In this document: positions 14,603 to 19,612 of the stretch, piece by piece
How the letters are laid out: each line of letters starts with the position of its first letter
Numbering within the stretch: position 1 is the first letter of the stretch
Source: Acidimicrobiia bacterium
Lineage (GTDB): Bacteria > Actinomycetota > Acidimicrobiia > Spongiisociales > SHLN01
Length of the DNA: 19,612 nt
Assembly (NCBI GenBank): GCA_004283105.1
Contig: SHLN01000013.1
Coordinates: 1-19,612, forward strand
Reading direction: 5' to 3'
Position numbers and translations under genes: made by a program
The notes under the pieces: model-generated
What the model was told of the DNA's origin: nothing
Seen by the model: only the letters and a program-made list of their open reading frames with translations
Database searches by the model: none

Positions 14603-15147
14603 GCGGTTCTTTCTGACGTGAAGAGAAGGGCGAGGATCAGGGTGAACCCGGCCAGCGCCATGTACGGGATTGAAACAAAACCGTACTCCCAAATGTACGG
14701 CGACGAGCACGGTACATCGATCGAGCAAGAAGCGGACTCCAGGCCCGGGAATTGCTGGATGAGGTAGTGATAGGCGGCGAGGCCGGTCCCGATGACCGCC
14801 AGCGGGATGCCATAGCGGCGGGCGCCGGCGGTGTCCCTGCGGGCTGCGGCGATGAGCAGGATCACGGCGAGCGGATACATGGCGATGCGTTGAAACCAGC
14901 AATACCGGCACGGGATGAGATCGAAATACTCCGAATAGAAGAGGCTGCCGGCGGTGGCGGTGGTCGCGACGGCCGCCGCCAGCCACAGGCCGACGTCACG
15001 CAGCGCGTCCCGAAGCCAGTCGCGCGCCCCGGCCAGCGCCGTTACGCCCATCCGGGCGCCGACGAAGACGACGAGCACCACGAGGGTGATCCCGTTGGCA
15101 AACAGCGCCAGCAACGTCGTCAATTGGGTGAAGGCAGAGAAGCTCAC
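14599..15147 (-). CDS. DsbB-family disulfide bond formation membrane protein
   Basis: The 182-residue integral membrane protein matches DsbB/BdbC-type quinone-linked thiol oxidases. The first hallmark is IPCRYCWFQRIAMYP with Cys80 and Cys83 (CxxC after a helix). The second Cys pair is Cys141 and Cys147 in SASCSIDVPCSSPYIWEYGFVSIPYMAL, another strong family block. Membrane segments lie at about 8-31, 52-70, 87-103, 112-131 and 157-176; the first is an extra N-terminal helix compared with minimal BdbC proteins. The GTG at 15147 is chosen, with TATCGT 8 bases upstream. It leads an operon with the two thioredoxin-fold partners it probably reoxidises. A VKOR-type enzyme is ruled out by the DsbB-type CRYCWFQR. 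Confidence 0.9.
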   Translation of the reverse strand: MSFSAFTQLTTLLALFANGITLVVLVVFVGARMGVTALAGARDWLRDALRDVGLWLAAAVATTATAGSLFYSEYFDLIPCRYCWFQRIAMYPLAVILLIAAARRDTAGARRYGIPLAVIGTGLAAYHYLIQQFPGLESASCSIDVPCSSPYIWEYGFVSIPYMALAGFTLILALLFTSERTA

Positions 15148-15155
15148 AGCCCGAG

Positions 15156-15161
15156 ACGATA
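15156..15161 (-). promoter_or_regulatory. -10 box TATCGT of the dsbB-like operon
   Basis: Read on the minus strand, TATCGT (TANNNT) ends 8 bases before the GTG at 15147. The same hexamer occurs before the microprotein operon at 19542-19547. There is no Shine-Dalgarno before the GTG, so a leaderless or nearly leaderless transcript is likely. Confidence 0.45.
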
Positions 15162-15210
15162 GGTGGTTGGCCGTTGTAGATGGCTCGTTTCGGGGGAATC
15201 AGTCGACACA

Positions 15211-15290
15211 GCAAGAACACAGGAACGCGCAAAGCAACCCGAAGGGTTGCCCACCCCCCTCCCAGCCTCCCCCATCTCCGATGGGGGAGG
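15211..15290 (+). repeat. Dispersed repeat element: 20-bp head plus two perfect hairpins
   Basis: Bases 15211-15230 match 19584-19603 with one mismatch (the last 16 bases are identical). Directly after come a 7-bp hairpin, GCAACCC-GAA-GGGTTGC (15234-15250), and a 10-bp hairpin, CCTCCCCCAT-CTCCG-ATGGGGGAGG (15266-15290). The second copy of the head lies at the window end in the same orientation. It looks like a REP-like intergenic element; no coding frame is supported here. Confidence 0.6.
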
Positions 15291-15380
15291 TGCCAGAAGG
15301 CTCTCTCCTCTTGCTGCGAGGCCGCGATCGCCGCCTTCGAGTGGGGACCTCGAGGCTGGCCGTTTCTTCTGGTTCTGAGG

Positions 15381-15425
15381 CCGTTGACCGTTGACCGTTG
15401 ACGGGGACGGCCAACGGCCGTCCCC
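15381..15425 (+). promoter_or_regulatory. Triple CCGTTGA repeat and perfect 10-bp inverted repeat
   Basis: Three head-to-tail copies of CCGTTGA fill 15381-15401. The perfect inverted repeat GGGGACGGCC-AAC-GGCCGTCCCC follows at 15403-15425. It ends 3 bases before the -10 box of the gene at 15441 and covers the expected -35 position, so it could be an operator. It could equally be part of the intergenic repeat family. The rest of the 293-base gap (15291-15380) shows nothing recognisable. Confidence 0.45.
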
Positions 15426-15428
15426 ATG

Positions 15429-15434
15429 TATCCT
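15429..15434 (+). promoter_or_regulatory. -10 box TATCCT of a leaderless promoter
   Basis: TATCCT (TANNNT) ends 6 bases before the ATG at 15441, with no Shine-Dalgarno. This spacing supports 15441 rather than the in-frame ATG at 15426 as the start, because the upstream ATG would precede the expected transcription start. Confidence 0.55.
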
Positions 15435-15440
15435 CACCCC

Positions 15441-15866
15441 ATGAGTCCCCTCATCCTCGGAGCGCTGCTCGTGGCGGTGTTGCTGGCGCTGGCGGCTGCG
15501 ATGGTGTGGCAAGAGGCCGTCAAGCGGCCCGAGCAGGAGCCACTCACGTACGTCCTCGAGGACGCCGTTCGGTTCGTCCACACCCGCTTTGGGCCCGAAC
15601 CACCGCTCACCCGGGACGACATCCGCCGCATCCTCGAGTGGGAGGTCATCTACCTCCAAGGGGTCTCCCCCAAGCAGAGCGGCACCCTGGCGCCGGTTCG
15701 GGTGGGGGGATCCGACGAAGCGGTTCAGTTCATCGCCCGCCAGATCACCAGGCGCAGCGGTCCCCGCTACTCGGAGGAGGCCATCCGGGTGGTCCTGGAA
15801 GGCGAAGCCGAATATCTCGCCAGCATCGGAGCGCTCGGCACTCCGGCTGAGGAGACGGGCTCGTGA
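15441..15866 (+). CDS. Membrane-anchored helical protein with internal duplication, coupled to the mutase gene
   Basis: The 141-residue product has an N-terminal membrane helix (about 3-23: LILGALLVAVLLALAAAMV) followed by a soluble helical part. That part contains two similar units: about 40-76 (EDAVRFV ... LTRDDIRRILEWEVIYLQGV) and about 92-130 (DEAVQFI ... YSEEAIRVVLEGEAEYLASIG). The shared pattern is [DE]AV-x-F then IR-x-[IV]LE-x-E-x2-YL. The stop overlaps the mutase GTG (GTGA), so the two are translationally coupled, but no B12-binding motif (DxHxxG) is present and it is not the small mutase subunit. No known family was recognised. A role as a membrane tether or partner of the mutase is inference from coupling only. 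Confidence 0.8.
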   Translation: MSPLILGALLVAVLLALAAAMVWQEAVKRPEQEPLTYVLEDAVRFVHTRFGPEPPLTRDDIRRILEWEVIYLQGVSPKQSGTLAPVRVGGSDEAVQFIARQITRRSGPRYSEEAIRVVLEGEAEYLASIGALGTPAEETGS

Positions 15867-17506
15867 GCGGCCGTCGCGAATGGGAAGAAGCGTACGAGGC
15901 TGGCCGGAAACGACAGTCCTCCTTTGAGTCGTTGTCCGGAGAACCGGTCCCCGCCCTCGGCCTGCCCGCCGGGGACCAACCCGATCCCGACATCGGGTAT
16001 CCGGGCGCCTATCCCTACACCCGCGGCATCCATGCAACGGGCTATCGGGGCCGGCTGTGGACGATCCGCCAGTTCGCCGGGTTTGCCTCGGTTCACGACA
16101 CGAATGAGCGTTTTCGCCACCTCCTGGCCGAGGGCCAGCACGGGTTGTCCGTGGCGTTCGATATGCCAACGCTCATGGGTCTCGACAGCGACTCGGCACG
16201 GTCGCTCGGGGAGGTAGGACATTGCGGTGTCGCGGTCGATTCGGCCGACGACATGGGACAGCTCATGAATGGCATCCCGCTCGACGAAGTCTCGGTCTCG
16301 ATGACCATCAACGGCCCCGCCCAGGTGCTCTTCGGGTTCCTGCTCGTGGCGGCAGAAGATCAGGGAGTGGATTGGGGCGGGCTCCAGGGAACGCTTCAGA
16401 ACGACATTCTCAAGGAGTACATCGCACAAAAGGAATGGCTGTTCCCGCCCGAGCCCCATCTCCGCCTCCTCGTGGACCAGATCGAGTTCTGCATGGAGCA
16501 CGTGCCGCTGTGGAACACGATTTCCATCTCCGGCTACCACATCCGGGAGGCAGGGGCGACCGCGGCCGAGGAGCTGGCCTTCACGCTCGCCGACGGGTTC
16601 GCATACGTGGAAGCAGCCATGCAGCGCGGCCTGGCGGTCGACGATTTTGTCCCTCGCTTCTCGTTCTTCTTCGATGCCCACGTCGACTTCTTCGAGGAGA
16701 TCGCCAAGTTCCGAGCTGCCAGACGGATATGGGCGCGTTGGATGCGAGAGCGGTACGGAGCGAAGGACGAGCGGTCCCTCAAGCTCCGGTTCCATACCCA
16801 GACGGCCGGTGTTTCTTTGACCGCCCAGCAGCCCTACAACAACGTTGTCCGCACGGCCATCGAAGCACTGGCGGCGGTCATCGGAGGAACCCAGAGTCTC
16901 CACACGAACGCGCTCGACGAGGTGTACGCACTCCCGACCGCCGAAGCAGCCGAGCTGGCGCTTCGAACCCAGCAGGTCATCGCCGAAGAGACCGGCGTGG
17001 CCGATACGATCGATCCCCTCGGGGGCTCGTGGTATGTCGAGTCGCTCACCGACCGGATCGAGGCCGCCGCCGAGGAGATCTTCGCCACTATTGACCGAAA
17101 GGGGTCGGGTTCGATGCTGGCCGGCGTGTTGCGCGGCATCGAAGAGGGGTGGTTCCAGGGACGGTTGTCCGACTCGGCGTACGAGTTCGAGAAGAAGGTC
17201 TCATCCGGCGAGCGAGGCATCGTCGGCGTGAACCGGTTTGCCAAGGAAGACGAGGACGCCATCCAGATCCTCCGGATCTCCGAGGAAATCGAAGCTACCC
17301 AGCGGCAGGTGCTCTCCGATCTTCGAGCCGATCGAGACGAGCAGGCGGTGGTGGCTGCCCTCGAGGTTCTCAAAGAGGGGGCAGCGGGCACGGCCAATCT
17401 CATGGAGCTCATCGTGGCGGCGGCCCGGGTCCGGGCGACCGAAGGGGAGATAGTGGCGGCGTTACAGGAGGTGTTCGGTGACTACCGCGAACCAGCCTGG
17501 ATCTGA
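15863..17506 (+). CDS. AdoCbl-dependent acyl-CoA mutase large subunit, isobutyryl-CoA mutase type
   Basis: The 547-residue product is the substrate-binding TIM-barrel half of the methylmalonyl-CoA mutase family. It carries YPYTRGIHATGYRGRLWTIRQFAGF (46-74), NDILKEYIAQKEWLFPP (180-196), catalytic His226 in SISGYHIREAGATA, and QSLHTNALDE. Aligned with Propionibacterium methylmalonyl-CoA mutase (constant offset of 18), the specificity residues Tyr89 and Arg207 become Phe71 and Gln189. That pair is known from isobutyryl-CoA mutase (IcmA); 2-hydroxyisobutyryl-CoA mutase has Ile/Gln. His57 and Gly60 also replace Tyr75 and Met78. The protein ends without a B12-binding domain, so it needs a separate small subunit, which is not in the window. 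The GTG start overlaps the upstream stop. Automatic annotation would probably call it methylmalonyl-CoA mutase. Confidence 0.92.
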   Translation: MSGRREWEEAYEAGRKRQSSFESLSGEPVPALGLPAGDQPDPDIGYPGAYPYTRGIHATGYRGRLWTIRQFAGFASVHDTNERFRHLLAEGQHGLSVAFDMPTLMGLDSDSARSLGEVGHCGVAVDSADDMGQLMNGIPLDEVSVSMTINGPAQVLFGFLLVAAEDQGVDWGGLQGTLQNDILKEYIAQKEWLFPPEPHLRLLVDQIEFCMEHVPLWNTISISGYHIREAGATAAEELAFTLADGFAYVEAAMQRGLAVDDFVPRFSFFFDAHVDFFEEIAKFRAARRIWARWMRERYGAKDERSLKLRFHTQTAGVSLTAQQPYNNVVRTAIEALAAVIGGTQSLHTNALDEVYALPTAEAAELALRTQQVIAEETGVADTIDPLGGSWYVESLTDRIEAAAEEIFATIDRKGSGSMLAGVLRGIEEGWFQGRLSDSAYEFEKKVSSGERGIVGVNRFAKEDEDAIQILRISEEIEATQRQVLSDLRADRDEQAVVAALEVLKEGAAGTANLMELIVAAARVRATEGEIVAALQEVFGDYREPAWI

Positions 17507-17651
17507 TCTAAAGCAGCGGTTCGTCGAGGCGATGCTGGCCGCCTACTTTGCGATTGCGCCGAGCCGGGCGCCGCTCTGGCGCCTGGCGGTGGCGCCGCCG
17601 CCGGCGGCCATGCTCGTGGTCGGTGAGCCTGTTCCTAGAATCGGTCCATGA
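17478..17651 (+). CDS. Possible 57-residue protein overlapping the mutase 3' end
   Basis: A GTG at 17478 opens a 57-codon frame that overlaps the last 29 bases of the mutase gene and ends in ATGA at the start of the next gene. Between the mutase stop and about 17630 nearly every third codon position is G or C, as in the real genes here, and the product (KQRFVEAMLAAYFAIAPSRAPLWRLAV, then PPPAAMLVVGEP) looks protein-like. This would fill the 141-base gap. Against it: no homologue is recognised, and the next gene has its own -10 box inside this frame. It is not the B12-binding subunit. Confidence 0.45.
   Translation: MTTANQPGSDLKQRFVEAMLAAYFAIAPSRAPLWRLAVAPPPAAMLVVGEPVPRIGP
17636..17641 (+). 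promoter_or_regulatory. -10 box TAGAAT of a leaderless promoter
   Basis: TAGAAT (TANNNT) ends 6 bases before the ATG at 17648, the same geometry as at 2805, 12198 and 15429. The gene downstream may therefore be transcribed separately from the mutase. Confidence 0.5.
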
Positions 17652-18109
17652 CTGATTACTCATCGCAAGAGGCCAACCTCGACGAGTTCGTCGACTTCTT
17701 CAACGCTCGCGATCTCGAGGCCGTGCGGGAGTTGCTCGATGCCGAGGTCTCGGCACCCTTCTTCGGGGGCAACGAGGCCGAGACGGTCATGCAAGGGATC
17801 GGCGAATTGATCCTCGCCTACCCCGGCATCGTGGTCACGCGCGGTGAGCTCGGCGACGAGCCGGTCGTTGTCGCCTGGATACCCGGCCAGCAACGGGTCT
17901 ACCGGAGGATGGGGTACTTCCGGTTCACCTTCATCGATGACGGTGAGAACGGAGATGACCCCGGCGCGGTCGACGGCGAGTTGAAGATCGAGCACATCGA
18001 CTACTCCGATGAGATTGACGACGGCAGCCTCCTGGTTGAAGAGCCCGATCCGGCCGACATGGCCGAATGGGAGAGCTGGCAGGAGTGGGACGAAGGCGCC
18101 GACGACTGA
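17648..18109 (+). CDS. Acidic hypothetical protein, possibly NTF2-like
   Basis: The 153-residue product is strongly acidic, especially in the last 50 residues (DDGENGDDPGAVDGEL ... EEPDPADMAEWESWQEWDEGADD). The N-terminal part (NLDEFVDFFNARDLEAVRELLDAEVSAPFFGG) has the helix pattern and the L/V-rich strand following of NTF2/SnoaL-type folds, as does VYRRMGYFRFTFIDD, but the match is weak. No signal peptide or membrane segment is present. It has its own -10 box, and its stop overlaps the next ATG (TGATG). Function unknown. Confidence 0.75.
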   Translation: MTDYSSQEANLDEFVDFFNARDLEAVRELLDAEVSAPFFGGNEAETVMQGIGELILAYPGIVVTRGELGDEPVVVAWIPGQQRVYRRMGYFRFTFIDDGENGDDPGAVDGELKIEHIDYSDEIDDGSLLVEEPDPADMAEWESWQEWDEGADD

Positions 18110-18321
18110 TGGGCCGGCTGCATCGATTCGAAGACAACCGCTTTCTCGGCACCCGTGACGACATGCGGGTCTACGATTGCGACGATCCCGCTCAATTCGA
18201 GGTGCTCGAGGCACGGGCTGAGGCCGAGGACCTCGTCGGCCAGAACCTCATCTCGGCCATAGCGCCCGATACGGTCGAGGAGGCCCGCAACCGGGGATTC
18301 CGGCCGGCCACTGCGTCCTGA
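18109..18321 (+). CDS. Small hypothetical protein, 70 residues
   Basis: The start ATG at 18109 shares its A with the stop of the previous gene (TGATG), so the two are translationally coupled. The protein begins MGRLHRFEDNRFLGTRDDMRVYDCDD and continues with a charged helical part (FEVLEARAEAEDLVGQNLIS). It is soluble, with one Cys at position 24. The RFLGTRDDMRVYDCDDPAQFE opening has a compact, conserved look, but no family is recognised. Codon use matches the neighbours. Confidence 0.7.
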   Translation: MGRLHRFEDNRFLGTRDDMRVYDCDDPAQFEVLEARAEAEDLVGQNLISAIAPDTVEEARNRGFRPATAS

Positions 18322-18372
18322 AGCATGTCGCGTACCGGTAATGGATTTCGGAGACCTGCCGATAGAAGAGGC

Positions 18373-18462
18373 ATGACGCGGATCATGCACCAAACCGGCG
18401 CGGTCCTTCAATTCGTGATGTGGATCGCGCTCTGGGTCGTGCTGACCCTGGCCGTCATCTAG
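18373..18462 (+). CDS. 29-residue single-helix membrane microprotein
   Basis: The frame ATG at 18373 to TAG at 18462 encodes MTRIMHQTGAVLQFVMWIAL followed by WVVLTLAVI: a short basic N-terminus and one membrane helix of about 20 residues. A purine stretch (AGAAGAGG) lies just before the ATG. In-frame ATGs at 18325 and 18385 are alternatives; the region from 18325 uses AGA codons atypical here. The stop shares CTAG with the convergent hydrolase stop, the same arrangement as two other convergent real genes in this window, which supports it as genuine. Function unknown. Confidence 0.6.
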   Translation: MTRIMHQTGAVLQFVMWIALWVVLTLAVI

Positions 18463-19100
18463 ACCGCGTCCCCGGCCGTGAGGAAGTGATCGGCGACGAG
18501 CTCCGCCACCCGGTCCTCGCGGAAGTAGAAGAAGTGGTCGCTCCCGTTCAGTACCGTCACGGTGGCTCCGGCCGCGTCGGCGTAGGCCTGCAGATCGGCC
18601 ACCGTCACGAACTGATCGCGATCGCCGACGATGAGGAGCCGGGACGCAGGGGCGAGCGTTTCGGGCGTGGGGAGCCGTTCCACGAGCTCTGTCATGACCG
18701 GGGGAGCGATCCCGACCATCGTTGATCGATCGTTCTCGCGTGCCTGCCACGCCAATGCGGTAGCCGCCCCGAATGACCAGCCGGCCAATCCCAGCTCGAG
18801 GTCGGGATGATCGTCCCGGGCCCGTGCCACGGCGGCGGCAACGTCGTCGATCTCCCCGAACCCGCCATCCCAACCACCGGTCGACAGTCCCACGCCCCGG
18901 AAATTGAAGCGAAGCACCGACAGGCCGCGGGCGACGAGGCCCCTGGTGACCTTGTGCATGAGGGGAGCGGTCATCGTGCCGCCGTGCTGGGGGTGGGGAT
19001 GACAGAACACAACTGCCCCTGAGGGAGCCGGTGGACGATCCCAGCGGCCCTCCAGCCGGATGTCTCCCGCCCCGTCGATGGTGACCCGATCGGGAGTCAT
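18459..19100 (-). CDS. Alpha/beta hydrolase
   Basis: The 213-residue serine hydrolase of the small, lid-less alpha/beta hydrolase type (COG2945-like) shows FCHPHPQHGGTM (32-43, oxyanion region), FNFRGVGLSTGGWDGG (65-80), nucleophile elbow GWSFGA with Ser109, an acid Asp in VGDRDQFV (Asp160 or Asp162) and catalytic His189 in GSDHFF. No signal peptide is present, so it acts in the cytoplasm. The ATG at 19100 overlaps the stop of the upstream gene (ATGA). It is the last gene of an operon with the 113-residue protein and the microprotein. The substrate cannot be predicted. Confidence 0.92.
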   Translation of the reverse strand: MTPDRVTIDGAGDIRLEGRWDRPPAPSGAVVFCHPHPQHGGTMTAPLMHKVTRGLVARGLSVLRFNFRGVGLSTGGWDGGFGEIDDVAAAVARARDDHPDLELGLAGWSFGAATALAWQARENDRSTMVGIAPPVMTELVERLPTPETLAPASRLLIVGDRDQFVTVADLQAYADAAGATVTVLNGSDHFFYFREDRVAELVADHFLTAGDAV

Positions 19101-19438
19101 CTGAACATCGCTTCCACGTCGGATCGGCGGGACTCGAATTCGACATCGGCGAGGACCGGGCCGTCTTCGTCGAACACCCGCAGGATGGCGGCGTCTCCGT
19201 CTGAAAGGTCGGCGGGGACGGGGCCGGCGATCGACGAGGCCGGCTGCAGGCCCACAACCAGGCCGACCAGTCCGTCCGGCGGCGTCTCGGTCGGCCCGCC
19301 GGCACTCCGGGGGCCTCCGGCGACGAGCTCGAGCTCGTCGTTGAGATCGACCTCATGGCGTGCGGCGAAGGCGACAATCGCCTCACCACGGGCAAGGGCA
19401 ACGAGATCCTCATCGGGGACCAGCAACCGATCGGCCAT
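19097..19438 (-). CDS. Hypothetical protein, 113 residues
   Basis: The product starts MADRLLVPDEDLVALARGEA and continues with alternating short strands and loops (VDLNDELELVAGG, GLVGLVVGLQPA, AAILRVFDEDGPVLADVEFE). The DxLxLxxGG-then-GLVxxV pattern faintly recalls PUA/ASCH-type small beta barrels, but this is too weak for a name. It is acidic and soluble. The ATG at 19438 shares its A with the stop of the microprotein (TGATG), and the stop overlaps the hydrolase start, so all three genes are coupled. The longer frame up to 19609 covers the microprotein and the promoter and is not used. Confidence 0.75.
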   Translation of the reverse strand: MADRLLVPDEDLVALARGEAIVAFAARHEVDLNDELELVAGGPRSAGGPTETPPDGLVGLVVGLQPASSIAGPVPADLSDGDAAILRVFDEDGPVLADVEFESRRSDVEAMFR

Positions 19439-19530
19439 CAAATGGCTCTCGCGTAGAACCACCAGGCGCCGGCAATGAGGATCACGAGCGCAGTGATGAG
19501 CGAAGCGATTATCAAGTAGCGGGTTTGCAT
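19438..19530 (-). CDS. 30-residue single-helix membrane microprotein
   Basis: The frame from ATG at 19530 encodes MQTRYLIIASLITALVILIA then GAWWFYARAI: a basic N-terminus, one strongly hydrophobic helix of about 20 residues, and an aromatic plus Arg end. GAAGG lies 6 bases before the ATG, a good ribosome-binding site, and TATCGT follows the -10 pattern just upstream. The stop TGA shares its A with the next ATG, so it is translationally coupled as the first gene of the hydrolase operon. It is too short for most gene finders. Function unknown. Confidence 0.65.
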   Translation of the reverse strand: MQTRYLIIASLITALVILIAGAWWFYARAI

Positions 19531-19541
19531 TGGGGGCCTTC

Positions 19542-19547
19542 ACGATA
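19542..19547 (-). promoter_or_regulatory. -10 box TATCGT of the microprotein-hydrolase operon
   Basis: Read on the minus strand, TATCGT (TANNNT) lies 11 bases before the ATG at 19530, with a Shine-Dalgarno GAAGG in between. It is the same hexamer as before the dsbB-like operon. The transcript would have a very short leader. Confidence 0.45.
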
Positions 19548-19583
19548 TCGGGTTGTGACCGCTGCTGGTCGCCGAGCCGCGAG

Positions 19584-19612
19584 GCAGGAACACAGGAACG
19601 CGCTCTCACCCC
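19584..19612 (+). repeat. Second copy of the dispersed repeat, cut by the window end
   Basis: Bases 19584-19603 match 15211-15230 with one mismatch, in the same orientation. The CTCACCCC that follows resembles the start of the C-rich hairpin arm seen after the first copy, but the window ends here. Confidence 0.6.

Noticed and set aside
15767..16903. 378-codon minus-strand frame antisense to the mutase gene
   Set aside because: No recognisable domain, and it lies opposite a highly conserved gene; a shadow of third-position G/C bias.
17648..18321. Small B12-binding subunit of the acyl-CoA mutase
   Set aside because: Neither downstream protein has the DxHxxG cobalamin motif or the expected flavodoxin-like pattern.

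Overview
This 19.6 kb window is dense, high-GC bacterial chromosome. It most likely comes from an actinomycetote, probably of the Acidimicrobiia type. The grounds are F420/flavin-type oxidoreductase and acyl-CoA genes, lipoproteins with long Thr/Pro linkers, many GTG starts in 4-base overlaps, and several first genes with a TANNNT box only 6-8 bases before the start codon, the layout of leaderless actinobacterial genes. The taxonomic call is inference. No rRNA, tRNA, CRISPR array, transposase or phage gene was seen.

Left part (1-11.3 kb). The window opens inside sufD, followed by translationally coupled genes for a Rieske ferredoxin, a first SufC ATPase and a CxxC redoxin. Next come a cystathionine gamma-synthase-family PLP enzyme (+), an SDR/SnoaL-like pair (-), class II fumarase (+) and a membrane protein (-). 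After a 490-base non-coding stretch with a 40-bp tandem repeat lies a minus-strand operon read from right to left: a second SufC, SufS, SufU and an LLM-class oxidoreductase. Fe-S assembly is thus split into two blocks on opposite strands, each with its own SufC; sufB is presumably just left of the window.

Middle (11.3-15.2 kb). A secreted lipoprotein with two tandem domains resembling the FtsX extracellular domain stands alone. It diverges from an acyl-CoA dehydrogenase gene. A three-gene minus-strand operon then encodes a DsbB-like membrane oxidoreductase and two related extracytoplasmic thioredoxin-fold proteins, one a lipoprotein and one anchored by a TM helix: a small envelope redox module.

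Right part (15.2-19.6 kb). An intergenic region with perfect hairpins and part of a dispersed repeat leads to a membrane-anchored protein with an internal duplication. This gene is coupled to an AdoCbl-dependent acyl-CoA mutase large subunit whose specificity residues (Phe71, Gln189) are of the isobutyryl-CoA mutase type. Small hypothetical genes follow, including a 57-codon overlapping gene and a 29-residue membrane microprotein. The window ends with a minus-strand operon of a 30-residue membrane microprotein, an unknown 113-residue protein and an alpha/beta hydrolase, then a second copy of the dispersed repeat, cut by the window end.

Three convergent gene pairs end on the same shared CTAG tetranucleotide. 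No single obviously new defence or mobile system is present. The most interesting items are the duplicated and split SUF system, the tandem FtsX-domain lipoprotein, the mutase with its coupled partner, and the microproteins.
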